From positions 1 through 15,674 of the forward strand of contig JBHPCZ010000080.1 in NCBI GenBank assembly GCA_042573625.1: a DNA stretch of 15,674 nt, given 5' to 3'. This document shows positions 1-8,002 of the stretch, one piece after another. Made by a program: the position numbers and the translations under genes. The stretch is from JBHPCZ01 sp042573625. Lineage in GTDB: Bacteria; Desulfobacterota; Desulfobacteria; Desulfobacterales; UBA11574. How positions within the stretch are numbered: the stretch's first letter is position 1; each line of letters starts with the position of its first letter. The notes under the pieces are model-generated. The model was not told where the DNA came from. It saw only the letters and a list, made by a program, of their open reading frames with translations, and made no database searches.

Positions 1-421
1 GTTCTATCTGTAACAGATCACAGCCACTCCCAACCCTGTGATAAGAGAATAATATACTATAGAAATCATGCTTTTTTGAAATCTAAGTTATATTACCACG
101 ATCGGAATCGCTTAAAATTCATGGATACCAAATTCCAACTGCAAATATTGAGTCAAGATCGGTTTTCAGATACCCATTCCCGTATCATAAAATGTGAGGT
201 CGTCGAAGATGGTCGTGCCAGCAGTTTGATAATTGGATGGTTAAATCCGGGTCAATTCAGAAAAGGAATAATGGCCAGGAATCTTTTTTTGATGAAGTGC
301 CGATGTCAATATTTTCTATTTCCAAAATCAAGCTGAAAAGTGAAAGTGTTATCCAATCAATTAGGGTAAAACTCAATCCTATGGCCTGACATTTGGGCTT
401 CTGCGCTTGCTTCTATAAATT
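1..421. other. Unassigned leading region, no convincing gene
   Basis: About 420 bases precede the end of the MFS gene. Two overlapping plus-strand frames are open: one at 76-336 (TTG start, internal ATG at 121) and one whose last part runs from an ATG at 237 to a TGA at 387-389. Neither has a Shine-Dalgarno sequence, and neither product resembles a family I know. Both frames give fairly protein-like residue use, with the open frame moving from one to the other. That would fit a decayed, frameshifted gene, but chance is equally possible. No terminator, tRNA or promoter stood out. Confidence 0.4.
121..336 (+). CDS. Doubtful small ORF, hypothetical protein
   Basis: A 71-residue reading frame opens at an ATG at 121; the same frame extends upstream to a TTG at 76. 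It has no recognisable domain, membrane segment or signal peptide, and no ribosome binding site precedes either start. A second frame overlaps its 3' half (237-389) and looks no less protein-like. I list it only because nothing else explains this stretch. It may be a remnant of a longer gene or a chance ORF. Confidence 0.15.
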   Translation: MDTKFQLQILSQDRFSDTHSRIIKCEVVEDGRASSLIIGWLNPGQFRKGIMARNLFLMKCRCQYFLFPKSS

Positions 422-1639
422 TTATTGAATTGCTTCACTTCTGACAGGAGAAAAGTCCTTCATGAAAAGATAAAAAACACCGATTAAAAGGAGATTTAAA
501 ACAGCAGTCAGGTAAAACACATATTCAAACCCGATCATTAGAATGACGGTTCCCATCAGAGTGGAACTCAGCATCATGCCAAGATAGATACAGGTGTTAT
601 ACCCACCCATGGCGACCCCTCGGGATTCAGGATCGACGGTTTCCGCGATAAGCGCCCCAATGGATGTGAAGGCCAACCCCATACTGACGCCCAATATAAT
701 TGCACACACCACGAAATGAACCAAAGTTCGGGATATCCCAAAACCTGCCATAGCAGCGGCAAAACCCATCATTCCGAGGACCACAAGAATCTTACGGTCA
801 ACGACCTTATCGCTCAGGTACCCCAGGGGAATTCGGGAAAGCGCGTTGACCAGCCCCTGGACAAAAAATACAAGCCCGATTTGACCGACATTTAAGCTAT
901 TATTTTTAGCGTGAAGCGGGATAAATGTAATAAACATTCCAAGGCCAAAGCAGCCCCCCAGGGTAATCACCCAGCACCCCATCAAAGGACGGTTTTTAAA
1001 TAACTGCCGGACGAGGGTCGCGGATTTTGTCTTTTTGGAGCGGGGTTCCAAAACCGATCGCGTGCGGGGTAGAAAAAAAATAACGATCCAGAAAATTAAA
1101 AACATCAAAACGCCTGAAATAAGGAAAACCGGAAGAAATCCAGATACCTGAGCTATATATCCTCCGGCCGCAGGCCCCAGGCTCATACCGCAATACAACG
1201 CTGTTGTGTACCACCCGTAAGAACGACCCAGATGCGTGGCCGGAGAGATGTCCGCAACAAGCGACATCATGGTCGGGCCAAAGGCCGCATAGCCGAGACC
1301 GATGAAAAGATAACTCCACATCATTTGGATAAAGGTGTCGCTGAAATAGAGCATAAAGGATGCGCCCGATATAACCAGCAGTCCCAAAGATGCGAGAGGT
1401 TTACGTCCCAGGCGGTCAGAAACAAAACCCAGAGGTAAGGATAGAAAACCGGCCATTAAAAAGAAAGCGGAATTGATAAATCCGATCTGAGCGGTATTGA
1501 TGCCCAGTGATCTGGCGTAAAGGGGGACAACCGGAAGTCTCATGTTTGACGCAAAATAGCAGCCGAAAGCGGCGCCGCAGATGATCAACATCAACATTCC
1601 CCAGGAGGGTAACATCAGTTTATCTTTTGAGACTTCCAT
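422..1639 (-). CDS. MFS family permease
   Basis: This 405-residue inner-membrane protein has the hydrophobic pattern of a 12-helix major facilitator superfamily transporter. The loop after helix 2 carries the MFS signature GFVSDRLGRKP (about residues 71-81). The second half repeats it in weaker form as GYLSDKVVDRK (about 273-283), as expected from the internal duplication of the family. A long hydrophilic linker near residues 190-215 separates the two six-helix halves. The substrate cannot be read from sequence; the overall look is of the drug/metabolite-proton antiporter type. Its ATG lies 20 bases after the HD-GYP stop codon on the same strand, so the two are probably co-transcribed. No strong Shine-Dalgarno precedes it, which fits translation following on from the upstream gene. 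Family call firm, substrate unknown. Confidence 0.9.
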   Translation of the reverse strand: MEVSKDKLMLPSWGMLMLIICGAAFGCYFASNMRLPVVPLYARSLGINTAQIGFINSAFFLMAGFLSLPLGFVSDRLGRKPLASLGLLVISGASFMLYFSDTFIQMMWSYLFIGLGYAAFGPTMMSLVADISPATHLGRSYGWYTTALYCGMSLGPAAGGYIAQVSGFLPVFLISGVLMFLIFWIVIFFLPRTRSVLEPRSKKTKSATLVRQLFKNRPLMGCWVITLGGCFGLGMFITFIPLHAKNNSLNVGQIGLVFFVQGLVNALSRIPLGYLSDKVVDRKILVVLGMMGFAAAMAGFGISRTLVHFVVCAIILGVSMGLAFTSIGALIAETVDPESRGVAMGGYNTCIYLGMMLSSTLMGTVILMIGFEYVFYLTAVLNLLLIGVFYLFMKDFSPVRSEAIQ

Positions 1640-1659
1640 CCGAATCTTTTTTCACGTCT

Positions 1660-2895
1660 TCACGGTTCATCCTTGTATCTTTCCTGTATGGAACGGAATA
1701 CTTTGAGCCGGGAAAAGAAAATCTCCACCAATTCCGGGTCGAATTGGGCTCCGGCCTCTTTTTCAATGGTGGAGAGAACATCTGATTCGCTCCAGGCCTC
1801 TTTGTAAACCCGTGCAGAAGAAAGGGCGTCGTAAACGTCCGCAAGGGACACGATTCTTCCGAAGACTGGAATTTCTTCACCTTTTTTCCCCCTTGCTTTC
1901 CCGTCCGGCAGGGTGAAGCCTTTTATGGGATTTCCGGTGGCCACGTCGATATGTCCCGGGTATCCATTTCCGTCCCATCGTTCATGGTGGTTCAGGGCGA
2001 CCTCTTGTGCTGCTTCGTCAAAATCCGACTGAGTATCCAGAAAGAGCCTCGCTCCGAGAAAGGTGTGTTGTTTCATGATTTCGTACTCGTCTTCACTAAA
2101 ACGGCCCGGCTTTTTCAAAATCATATCTGAAATGGCTATTTTCCCGACATCGTGAAGCATTGCCGCCATGCGAAGGCTGTCGCGGTCCCTGTCAAACTCT
2201 TTTTGAGAAATTTGGTGTTTGCGAGCCCACTGCTCAAAGAGTTCGATAGAGTATCCGCCCACCCGGTTTACATGTGCCCCTGTTTCCTTTGGATCGCGCA
2301 TCTCAGACATCCGGATCATGCGGAGGAGTATGGACCGGGTCATCTGGGCGCGTTCAAGGGCAACGGCAGCGATACTGGCGAAATGAAGCATCAGATTCTC
2401 GTCCTTTTCGGTGAATGCGACGACCCGCCCCGTCTCATCCTGGGCGTTAATAATCTGCAGGATTCCAAGGAGGTCCCCTCTGGCTGTTTTCAGAGGGACG
2501 GTGATCACGGAACGGGTTGTGTAGCCGGACTCTGCATCGAATTTCTTCCCGAATTGATACGGTGCCGTGGATTCAATCCGGTAGACATCCGGTATGTTCA
2601 GCAGAGAACCCGTCGTGGCGACGTATCCGGCGATGCTCTCTGTGTTGATGGGGAGGGTAAAGGTGGAGTAGATGAGCTTTTCATTTTCGGGAAGGCGGCC
2701 CTGAAGGGTGTCGTTCTGGGTGTAGGTGAAGAGAAGGGATTCATCATCTCTGATATAGATGGACCCCGCATCGGCGTTAACAAAACGGCGGGCATCTTTG
2801 AGGACGCGTTCCATCAGAATATCCAGGTCGCGGACCTGGTTGAGTTCGATACCCAGGCGGGTCAGTTCGTCTAACTTTTCCTCTTTTGTCAGCAT
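1660..2895 (-). CDS. GAF domain / HD-GYP cyclic-di-GMP phosphodiesterase
   Basis: The 411-residue protein pairs an N-terminal GAF sensor domain (about residues 15-180) with a C-terminal HD-GYP domain (about 185-395). Visible catalytic elements are the HD pair in MLHDVGK (H248, D249), HHERWDGNGYPG (H303-G314, holding the GYP triplet at 311-313) and the following LADVYDALSS segment (351-360). HD-GYP enzymes hydrolyse cyclic di-GMP and so influence motility and biofilm switching. There is no signal peptide or membrane helix, so it should be cytosolic with the GAF sensing a small ligand. About 25-30 extra residues (roughly 315-345) sit between GYP and the next conserved helix; from memory this occurs in a subset of HD-GYP proteins. 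The ATG at 2895 is chosen because AAGGAG lies five bases upstream. It probably heads an operon with the MFS gene. Confidence 0.93.
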   Translation of the reverse strand: MLTKEEKLDELTRLGIELNQVRDLDILMERVLKDARRFVNADAGSIYIRDDESLLFTYTQNDTLQGRLPENEKLIYSTFTLPINTESIAGYVATTGSLLNIPDVYRIESTAPYQFGKKFDAESGYTTRSVITVPLKTARGDLLGILQIINAQDETGRVVAFTEKDENLMLHFASIAAVALERAQMTRSILLRMIRMSEMRDPKETGAHVNRVGGYSIELFEQWARKHQISQKEFDRDRDSLRMAAMLHDVGKIAISDMILKKPGRFSEDEYEIMKQHTFLGARLFLDTQSDFDEAAQEVALNHHERWDGNGYPGHIDVATGNPIKGFTLPDGKARGKKGEEIPVFGRIVSLADVYDALSSARVYKEAWSESDVLSTIEKEAGAQFDPELVEIFFSRLKVFRSIQERYKDEP

Positions 2896-2934
2896 GGCGG
2901 CTCCTTGAAAGAGTTTGGAAATTGGATCAAAGGT

Positions 2935-3156
2935 TTAATGCACCCGGCTCTCAATCAATTCCGATGCGGCGATGACATACCCTATGCGCCATCCGGTGAT
3001 GGAATTGGCTTTGGAAAGAGAACTGCAGGAGAAGGTTCGGTCAAACATTCCCGGCAGGCCAGCAATATTGGATCCGGATCCACTCCCATACCTCTCTATT
3101 ACGACAGAGCAAGTATAGAGAGATGGTGTGTCTGAGTCAAGGTTAACTAGTGTCAA
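2935..3156 (-). pseudogene. Remnant of a class I/II PLP aminotransferase gene
   Basis: A 73-codon open frame on the minus strand contains, in its last 50 or so residues (about 2938-3099), the active-site region of a fold-type I aminotransferase: a LPGMFDRT strand, then SLSKANSITGWRIGYVIA, in which K49 is at the place of the lysine that binds pyridoxal phosphate. Family members normally have close to 400 residues. Here the frame stops right after ESRVH, where homologues run on into the large C-terminal part, and the N-terminal half is missing too. Both ends are therefore lost and the piece cannot be an active enzyme. It occupies most of the 403-base gap between the HD-GYP gene and rarD. The alignment is from memory of the family, not a search. 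Confidence 0.65.
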
Positions 3157-3197
3157 TCCGTAATCGTTCTATATGTAAAATGGAACCAAACTATCTT

Positions 3198-3226
3198 TTG
3201 ACATGTGTCATCATATCGTTTATGTT
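3198..3226 (+). promoter_or_regulatory. Candidate sigma70 promoter for the rarD-like gene
   Basis: A perfect -35 hexamer TTGACA (3198-3203) is followed by a 17-base spacer and a -10-like TATGTT (3221-3226, four of six consensus bases). It lies about 70 bases before the ATG at 3299. The -35 box overlaps TGACATGTGTCA (3199-3210), an inverted repeat with 5-bp arms around a 2-base centre, a possible repressor site. Found by inspection only. Confidence 0.45.
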
Positions 3227-3298
3227 GCGCACTTTCAGCGTTAAGCTATCCATGGTTAGACGGCATAACTTTCGATTCACGGATTTTACTCTCTTCTC

Positions 3299-4231
3299 AT
3301 GAAACGACAACCAGCCGAAAATTCGCAACAGGAATCCTTGTCCGGCGTTGTATATGCATCTTCGGCCTTCCTGATCTGGGGTTTGAGCCCCATGTACTGG
3401 AAGGTGCTGCATTTCATCCCTGCCTTTGAAATCATTATGCATCGGGTGATCTGGTCCTTTTTTTTCCTTATCATCCTGCTGGTATTCCAGGGCCACTGGG
3501 ATGAATTCATGGCTGCACTGAGAAACCGTCGGACCCTCCTGACCCTGATACCCACTACGATTGTCCTTGGATTAAATTGGTACATTTACATCTGGGCGGT
3601 GAACAATGATCATATCCTTCAGGCCAGCCTGGGTTACTATATCAACCCTTTGGTCAATGTTCTGTTGGGCGTGATCTTTCTCAGGGAGCGCCTGAGAACG
3701 TTACAGACCGTGGCACTGGTATTGGCCGGTATCGGTGTGTTATATCTAACCGTTCATTATGGAAAATTTCCGTGGATAGCCCTTACCCTCGCCGTTGCTT
3801 TTGGATTTTACGGCTTGATCCGCAAGGTGGCGCCGATCAGTTCCCTGGTGGGGCTTTCAGTGGAGATGCTCTTTCTTTCCGTTCCCGCCCTGTCCTATAT
3901 TTTATTTTTGGATCGCAAAGGAACCGGGGCCTTGTTCCACGTGAGTGCCAGAATCGATTTTTTCCTGATGGGAACTGCACTTTTAACTGCCGTTCCACTC
4001 CTTCTTTTTACGCTGGGCACTCGGCGGCTTAATCTTTCCACGGTGGGCTTCCTGCAGTACATTGCGCCGACCTGTATGTTTTTTTTAGGCGTTTATTTGT
4101 ATAATGAACCACTTTCACGGGCCCATATATGGACCTTTGTTTTGATATGGACAGCTCTCTGCATCTATTCTACAGACTCCGCCAGATATTATCGGCAGAA
4201 CAGGCATCTGTCAGAGCCTTCCAAACCATAG
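3299..4231 (+). CDS. rarD: EamA-family permease, RarD type
   Basis: The 310-residue protein has ten hydrophobic segments, the layout of EamA (DMT superfamily) inner-membrane transporters. The N-terminal stretch, SAFLIWGLSPMYWKVL followed by FEIIMHRVIWS, is characteristic of RarD, once named the chloramphenicol-sensitive protein; its physiological substrate is not established. The second EamA half follows from about residue 160. The ATG at 3299 is kept although no Shine-Dalgarno is visible, because it leaves the usual short hydrophilic N-terminus before helix 1 and no other plausible start lies before the conserved block. It is divergent from the HD-GYP/MFS unit and has its own candidate promoter upstream. 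A 161-base gap separates it from the PAC2 gene. The symbol is a family-level assignment. Confidence 0.85.
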   Translation: MKRQPAENSQQESLSGVVYASSAFLIWGLSPMYWKVLHFIPAFEIIMHRVIWSFFFLIILLVFQGHWDEFMAALRNRRTLLTLIPTTIVLGLNWYIYIWAVNNDHILQASLGYYINPLVNVLLGVIFLRERLRTLQTVALVLAGIGVLYLTVHYGKFPWIALTLAVAFGFYGLIRKVAPISSLVGLSVEMLFLSVPALSYILFLDRKGTGALFHVSARIDFFLMGTALLTAVPLLLFTLGTRRLNLSTVGFLQYIAPTCMFFLGVYLYNEPLSRAHIWTFVLIWTALCIYSTDSARYYRQNRHLSEPSKP

Positions 4232-4392
4232 TCGTTGGCATATTTCGTCTCAGGATATCTGTTCCAGAACGGCCGGAGGCAAAAACCATTTCGTACTCAA
4301 ATGTATTTCTGGATGGGCACGAGGCAGATCCTCCGATCCGTGAACGAAACGAACAACTTGACATTGGCCTGCCTGAGTGTAAAACATGAGAT

Positions 4393-5259
4393 ATGATGGA
4401 ACAGGGAATCCATATTGAAGAGGTGCCGGAACTGGAGAGGCCCATCCTGATTGCAGGATTTGACGGCTGGGGAAATGCGCTGGATATTTCAAGCAGCATG
4501 GTTACCTATTTGACCGGCAAGCTGAATGCCCAATATTTTGCCAAGATTAACCCGGACCCCTTTTACCGGTATGATGAAGCTCGACCCATGGTGAAGATAG
4601 AAGGCGGGGATTTGAAGGGCATCTCGGCGCCTGGAGGTTCATTTTATGCCGCCCGGACCGGTTCAGGTGAAAGAGATCTGGTTATCTTAAAAGCCGATGA
4701 GCCCGACCTCAGGTGGTTTCATTTTGTTAACGAGCTGTTTTCCCTTTGCGAAAAGCTGGGTGTTGAAACCATCATAACCCTTGGAAGCATGTATGACCAT
4801 GTACTCCATTCGGACAGAGTCGTTTCAGCTGTTGCTTCAAGTGAAGACCTCTATTCCAAACTAAAGCTGAAAAACGTTACCACAATTAGCTATCAGGGCC
4901 CTAGCGCCATTCATTCCCTTGTCCATTCGGAGTGTCTAAAACGGAATTTTCACAGTGTCAGTTTATGGAGCCATTGCCCGTATTATCTTCAGGACGTTAC
5001 ACATTTCGGCATATTATCACATTTAGGATCTCTATTGTCGTTTTTAGGAGAATTTAGTCTGGATGTAAAGGATCTTGAAACAAAGTGGGAACAACTTAAC
5101 GAGCGACTTCAAGTTCTTATTGAAGACAACCCCAAGGTCCAGGCCATAATTCATGAGTTAAGGAAAGCAAAGGTAAGAGGGTCATGGGAAAGTGTGAGGG
5201 CCTCCACAAAAAAAGGCGACAAGGTTATAGACTTAAAGGACTTTTTTGAGCCCAGGTAA
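4393..5259 (+). CDS. PAC2 family protein
   Basis: This 288-residue soluble protein matches the PAC2 (proteasome assembly chaperone 2-like) family. It opens with ILIAGFDGWGNALDISSS (about residues 18-35), followed by the core strand/helix units with ITLGSMYDHVLHSDR (128-142) and the Y-G-P-S region near 167-171, and ends with a charged helical tail (about 220-260). Archaeal members act near the proteasome; bacterial members outside actinobacteria have no settled role and may be stand-alone binding proteins. There is no signal peptide. Two adjacent ATG codons (4393, 4396) could start it, with no good ribosome binding site before either. It has the same strand as rarD and the J-domain gene, but the gaps of 161 and 116 bases argue for loose linkage rather than a tight operon. 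Confidence 0.82.
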   Translation: MMEQGIHIEEVPELERPILIAGFDGWGNALDISSSMVTYLTGKLNAQYFAKINPDPFYRYDEARPMVKIEGGDLKGISAPGGSFYAARTGSGERDLVILKADEPDLRWFHFVNELFSLCEKLGVETIITLGSMYDHVLHSDRVVSAVASSEDLYSKLKLKNVTTISYQGPSAIHSLVHSECLKRNFHSVSLWSHCPYYLQDVTHFGILSHLGSLLSFLGEFSLDVKDLETKWEQLNERLQVLIEDNPKVQAIIHELRKAKVRGSWESVRASTKKGDKVIDLKDFFEPR

Positions 5260-5375
5260 TTTTCTATTAATTTACACCTGCATCTTTCGAATAAAAAAGT
5301 TAATTCGTGCCCGACCATAGCCTCATGCTGGGAACAAAAAAGGCCATTTCCGGATGGAAAATAGGTTGAGCCCGG

Positions 5376-6125
5376 ATGGATATCCAAAAATGTTTCAACA
5401 TTCTTGAGCTCCGCCAGGACGCGACTCCGGAGGAGGCATGTCAGGCTTACAGAGATTTGGCAGCGATCTGGCACCCGGATCGTTGCGCCCACAATCCCAG
5501 ACTGCAACAGAAGGCCGAGGAAAAATTAAAAGAAATCAATGTGGCATACGAGCAGGTGAAGTCTTTCCTGACGATGAAACAGGTGGAAGGCCTGCAAGTT
5601 CAGGCCCCAGGCCCAGCAAGGGCTGAACCCGGGAAACCCGCCGAAACGACTGCCGATAAAAAGGGTGTGGATGAAGCAGACCTGTTCAGCGCAACCACGG
5701 CACCCCGGGTAAGACCGAAAATCGGGCCAGGCTATTTTAGACTTATCGGCATTGTTGTGTTGATACTGGTTATTCCGACCCTCTTTTTTTCTATTTCGAT
5801 ACTGGAGGATATCCGTCAAAAAGCAGCAAGACCTGCGGACATTTTTGGGCAATCCATCCAGCAGGCTTTACGGACGCTGGAGCAGGAGGCTCCAAAAACC
5901 ATCGAGACAGCTAGGGGAGAGGAAAAATCCTCAGTCGTAGAGAGCAGGAAAGGCACGAAAAAACTGCCTGCAAAACCCAAAAAGTATATTCAGATACATC
6001 TGAAAAACGGAAGTATCATTCTAACGACCGCCTATTGGGAAGAAAACAGTATGATTATGTTCAAAGAAACCAGCGGCGTCATCGGCGTTGAGAGAAGCCG
6101 GGTAAAAAAAATCGTACACCCGTAA
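5376..6125 (+). CDS. Membrane-anchored J-domain protein
   Basis: The N-terminus (about residues 4-65) is a J domain with the HPD triplet at 33-35 (IWHPDR), which stimulates the ATPase of DnaK-type Hsp70 chaperones. A low-complexity proline/alanine/charged linker follows (about 75-115), then one strong membrane helix (about 119-142) and another charged linker. The C-terminal 47 residues form a compact beta-rich module (KYIQIHLKNGSIILTTAYW onward, 203-249). From memory, similar modules with a lysine-asparagine-glycine turn recur in deltaproteobacterial proteins without a known function. There are no glycine/phenylalanine-rich or zinc-finger regions, so it is not a DnaJ orthologue but a specialised type III co-chaperone. 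Topology suggests a cytosolic J domain and a periplasmic C-terminal module. Partner and cargo are unknown. Confidence 0.85.
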   Translation: MDIQKCFNILELRQDATPEEACQAYRDLAAIWHPDRCAHNPRLQQKAEEKLKEINVAYEQVKSFLTMKQVEGLQVQAPGPARAEPGKPAETTADKKGVDEADLFSATTAPRVRPKIGPGYFRLIGIVVLILVIPTLFFSISILEDIRQKAARPADIFGQSIQQALRTLEQEAPKTIETARGEEKSSVVESRKGTKKLPAKPKKYIQIHLKNGSIILTTAYWEENSMIMFKETSGVIGVERSRVKKIVHP

Positions 6126-6192
6126 ACCGATCGGACGATAAAGATTTTTTAAGTCTGCCCCGGAGCGCCCTGTTGTTGCCAATGAAAACGTC

Positions 6193-6208
6193 CAAACAGG
6201 CCTGTTTG
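6193..6208. promoter_or_regulatory. Perfect 16-bp palindrome at the ribosome binding site of the rubrerythrin gene
   Basis: CAAACAGGCCTGTTTG is identical on both strands over all 16 bases. It directly abuts AAGGAGG (6209-6215), the Shine-Dalgarno of the gene starting at 6221. A repressor bound here could block transcription or clearance, and a related regulator could respond to oxygen, peroxide or iron. It does not match the Fur, PerR or OxyR boxes I know. With no loop it is more likely a DNA operator than an RNA hairpin. Confidence 0.4.
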
Positions 6209-6220
6209 AAGGAGGATTAG

Positions 6221-6724
6221 ATGCGCAAAAGTGATACCATAGAGATATTGAAGAATGCAATTTTACTGGAACGAAGAGGCAGAGCCTTTTATAAAAAAGT
6301 CGCCGAGCAGGCCGAAAACCAAAAGGTCAGATCGGTTTTCGAGATGATGGCGGATGAAGAACAGAAACATATGAAAGTGCTTGGCGAACAATATACGGCA
6401 TTTTGCAAAACAGAGAAGTTTGTTCCCGGCCGTTTTGACGACAGTGAGACCAGCGATGTTTCCTCAGAAGTGTTAACAGAGGCGGTAAAGGGCAAAATTT
6501 CAGCCGCCGGTTTTGAAGCCGCCGCTATTTCAGCCGCCATATCCATGGAAGAACGTGCAGTCAAGCTTTACTCTGAAAGCGCAGCAGCAGCAGGTGATCC
6601 TGAAGCCAAAGCATTGTATGAGTGGTTGGCACAATGGGAACGTGCCCACCTCAAATTCCTTATGGATCTCGATAAAACCTTAATTGAAAGCGTATGGTTT
6701 GACAATCGGTTTTGGCCTTTTTGA
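6221..6724 (+). CDS. Rubrerythrin-domain (ferritin-like) diiron protein
   Basis: The 167-residue protein is a four-helix ferritin-like fold of the rubrerythrin type. The expected diiron ligands are visible: E17 (LLERRG), E47 and H50 (EEQKH), E110 (SMEERAVKLY), E140 and H143 (WERAH). The two helix pairs (LERRGRAFY and MEERAVKLY) show the internal two-fold repeat of the fold. The C-terminal rubredoxin-like zinc/iron knuckle of classical rubrerythrin is absent. Such proteins reduce peroxide or handle iron in anaerobes during oxidative stress; this exact one could do either. It is cytosolic, with no signal peptide. The ATG at 6221 has a strong AAGGAGG five bases upstream, directly next to a perfect palindrome. 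The J-domain gene ends 95 bases upstream. Confidence 0.88.
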   Translation: MRKSDTIEILKNAILLERRGRAFYKKVAEQAENQKVRSVFEMMADEEQKHMKVLGEQYTAFCKTEKFVPGRFDDSETSDVSSEVLTEAVKGKISAAGFEAAAISAAISMEERAVKLYSESAAAAGDPEAKALYEWLAQWERAHLKFLMDLDKTLIESVWFDNRFWPF

Positions 6725-6799
6725 CTCGGATACGAGACGATAGTGATATCAAATCTTTATTGACGGATTAAACAGCTGAGCGGAAAGGAGAGTTGATAA

Positions 6800-7198
6800 A
6801 TGACTGAAGGAAGTGATACGCATCGCAAATCCATAGGATACCTGCTCTGGATATTTGGTTTTACCGGAGCCCATCGCTTTTATTACGGCAAGCCGGTTTC
6901 TGCAACGATTTACTTCTTCACCCTCGGTCTGCTGGGGATAGGGTGGCTTATTGATCTTTTCTTAATTCCATCCATGGACAGGAAGGCTGATCTTCGCTTT
7001 AGCGCGGGAAAAGTTGACTATAATATGACCTGGATTCTTCTGACTTTCCTCGGATTATTTGGTGTCCATCGATTCTATATGGGGAAATGGGTCACCGGCC
7101 TTCTCTATCTTCTTACAGGCGGCATTTTAAGTTTTGGCTATCTATATGATTACTGGACGTTGAACAATCAGATTTCAAGCATCAACGCCTCAACCTGA
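6800..7198 (+). CDS. Tandem TM2-domain membrane protein
   Basis: The 132-residue protein consists of two consecutive TM2 domains, each a pair of membrane helices joined by a short turn. The first (about residues 13-58) has FTGAHRFYYG and a later WLIDLF; the second (about 77-122) has LFGVHRFYMG and YLYDYW. Both keep the G-x-H-R-F-Y-x-G start and the aspartate that closes the domain. The linker between them is hydrophilic (about 59-75). TM2 proteins are small membrane proteins of unclear bacterial function; many have a single domain, so the duplication is notable. AAGGAG lies nine bases before the ATG. It follows the rubrerythrin gene by 75 bases and may be co-transcribed with it. Confidence 0.88.
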   Translation: MTEGSDTHRKSIGYLLWIFGFTGAHRFYYGKPVSATIYFFTLGLLGIGWLIDLFLIPSMDRKADLRFSAGKVDYNMTWILLTFLGLFGVHRFYMGKWVTGLLYLLTGGILSFGYLYDYWTLNNQISSINAST

Positions 7199-7406
7199 TG
7201 CCGGTTATGAGTAAGGAACGCTGTTAATTTCATAAAAAGATCTCGTTCACCAATTTCAAGCCCCGTTTCCATATGTCCGTTTTCTGACGACCATTAATGT
7301 ACTTATATATTGATAAAGAGAAAGATACCCTTGCTGAAAGATCATCATGCCCACCCGTTTTTGTATGCGACCCTATCGAATTGTGTTGATTTAAGGCAAG
7401 TAAAGA

Positions 7407-7934
7407 TCAACGCTTCTTCCTAATTCTTCTGCGTGGTTCAATTTCCAGCGTTTTAAAATCCCTGTGAGATAGGTTTACTATTTTGTTTCCTTCAGTTTTG
7501 GCAAACTTTGTATTCAATCTCACATTTTTGACGCTGGTGTACAAGAATATAACCTGGTCGAATTCAACTTTATACAATCTGGCTCCAAAACCGGTGTTTA
7601 TATCTACGCTTTTTATAACTTTACTTAAATCAGCGCCTTCTTTGAGTGGATACCAACCGGTTGTCATTGTTAACCCCTGAGGGATGAATGCCAATGTTTC
7701 AATGTCTGTTGCAGAGTTATGGATCTGGTAAATATGTAAATTCATATCTTTCATCTTTTTCGCAAGTTCATCTCTGTCCTTATAATAGGATCCTTTTTTC
7801 AACATTTCGCATTTAACATTGGATTCCTTGGCAGATACCATTAACGGCAGCGTGACAATTGCCATGGCAATAACCATTATAAGATAAACTGTCTTTTTTT
7901 TGTTTCTAAAGACATTGGTTGAAGATTTAATCAT
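7407..7934 (-). CDS. Hypothetical exported protein
   Basis: I do not recognise this 175-residue protein. It has a clear N-terminal export signal: a lysine-rich start (RNKKK, about 10-14), a hydrophobic core (VYLIMVIAMAIVTLPLMV) and a likely signal peptidase I site after VSA (about residue 35). The mature part is mixed charged and hydrophobic, with a segment around FIPQGLTMTTGWYPLKEG and a very basic C-terminus (RRRIRKKR). No catalytic motif, repeat or membrane helix is visible after the signal, so a periplasmic or secreted protein is likely. A purine-rich AAAGGGGG lies upstream of the ATG at 7934. It converges on the TM2 gene, with 208 bases between them in which I see no gene and no clear terminator. 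Confidence 0.7.
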   Translation of the reverse strand: MIKSSTNVFRNKKKTVYLIMVIAMAIVTLPLMVSAKESNVKCEMLKKGSYYKDRDELAKKMKDMNLHIYQIHNSATDIETLAFIPQGLTMTTGWYPLKEGADLSKVIKSVDINTGFGARLYKVEFDQVIFLYTSVKNVRLNTKFAKTEGNKIVNLSHRDFKTLEIEPRRRIRKKR

Positions 7935-8002
7935 TATGAGCCCCCTTTGGTTGAAAATATACCGAATTTTGCATTAAGCATATACCCTTTGTAAAGCTCT
8001 AA

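Noticed and set aside
2152..2874. 240-codon plus-strand ORF opposite the HD-GYP gene
   Set aside because: It is the antisense of a clear GAF/HD-GYP gene; its translation has no domain, and the codon pattern belongs to the minus strand.
3070..3081. Doubled GGATCC sites suggesting a cloning scar
   Set aside because: They fall inside the aminotransferase-like frame as a GSGS coding stretch and the reading frame continues through them, so no junction is indicated.
4358..4385. TTGACA before the PAC2 gene as a promoter
   Set aside because: The only -10-like bases at normal spacing are poor, and transcription would start at or after the start codon.
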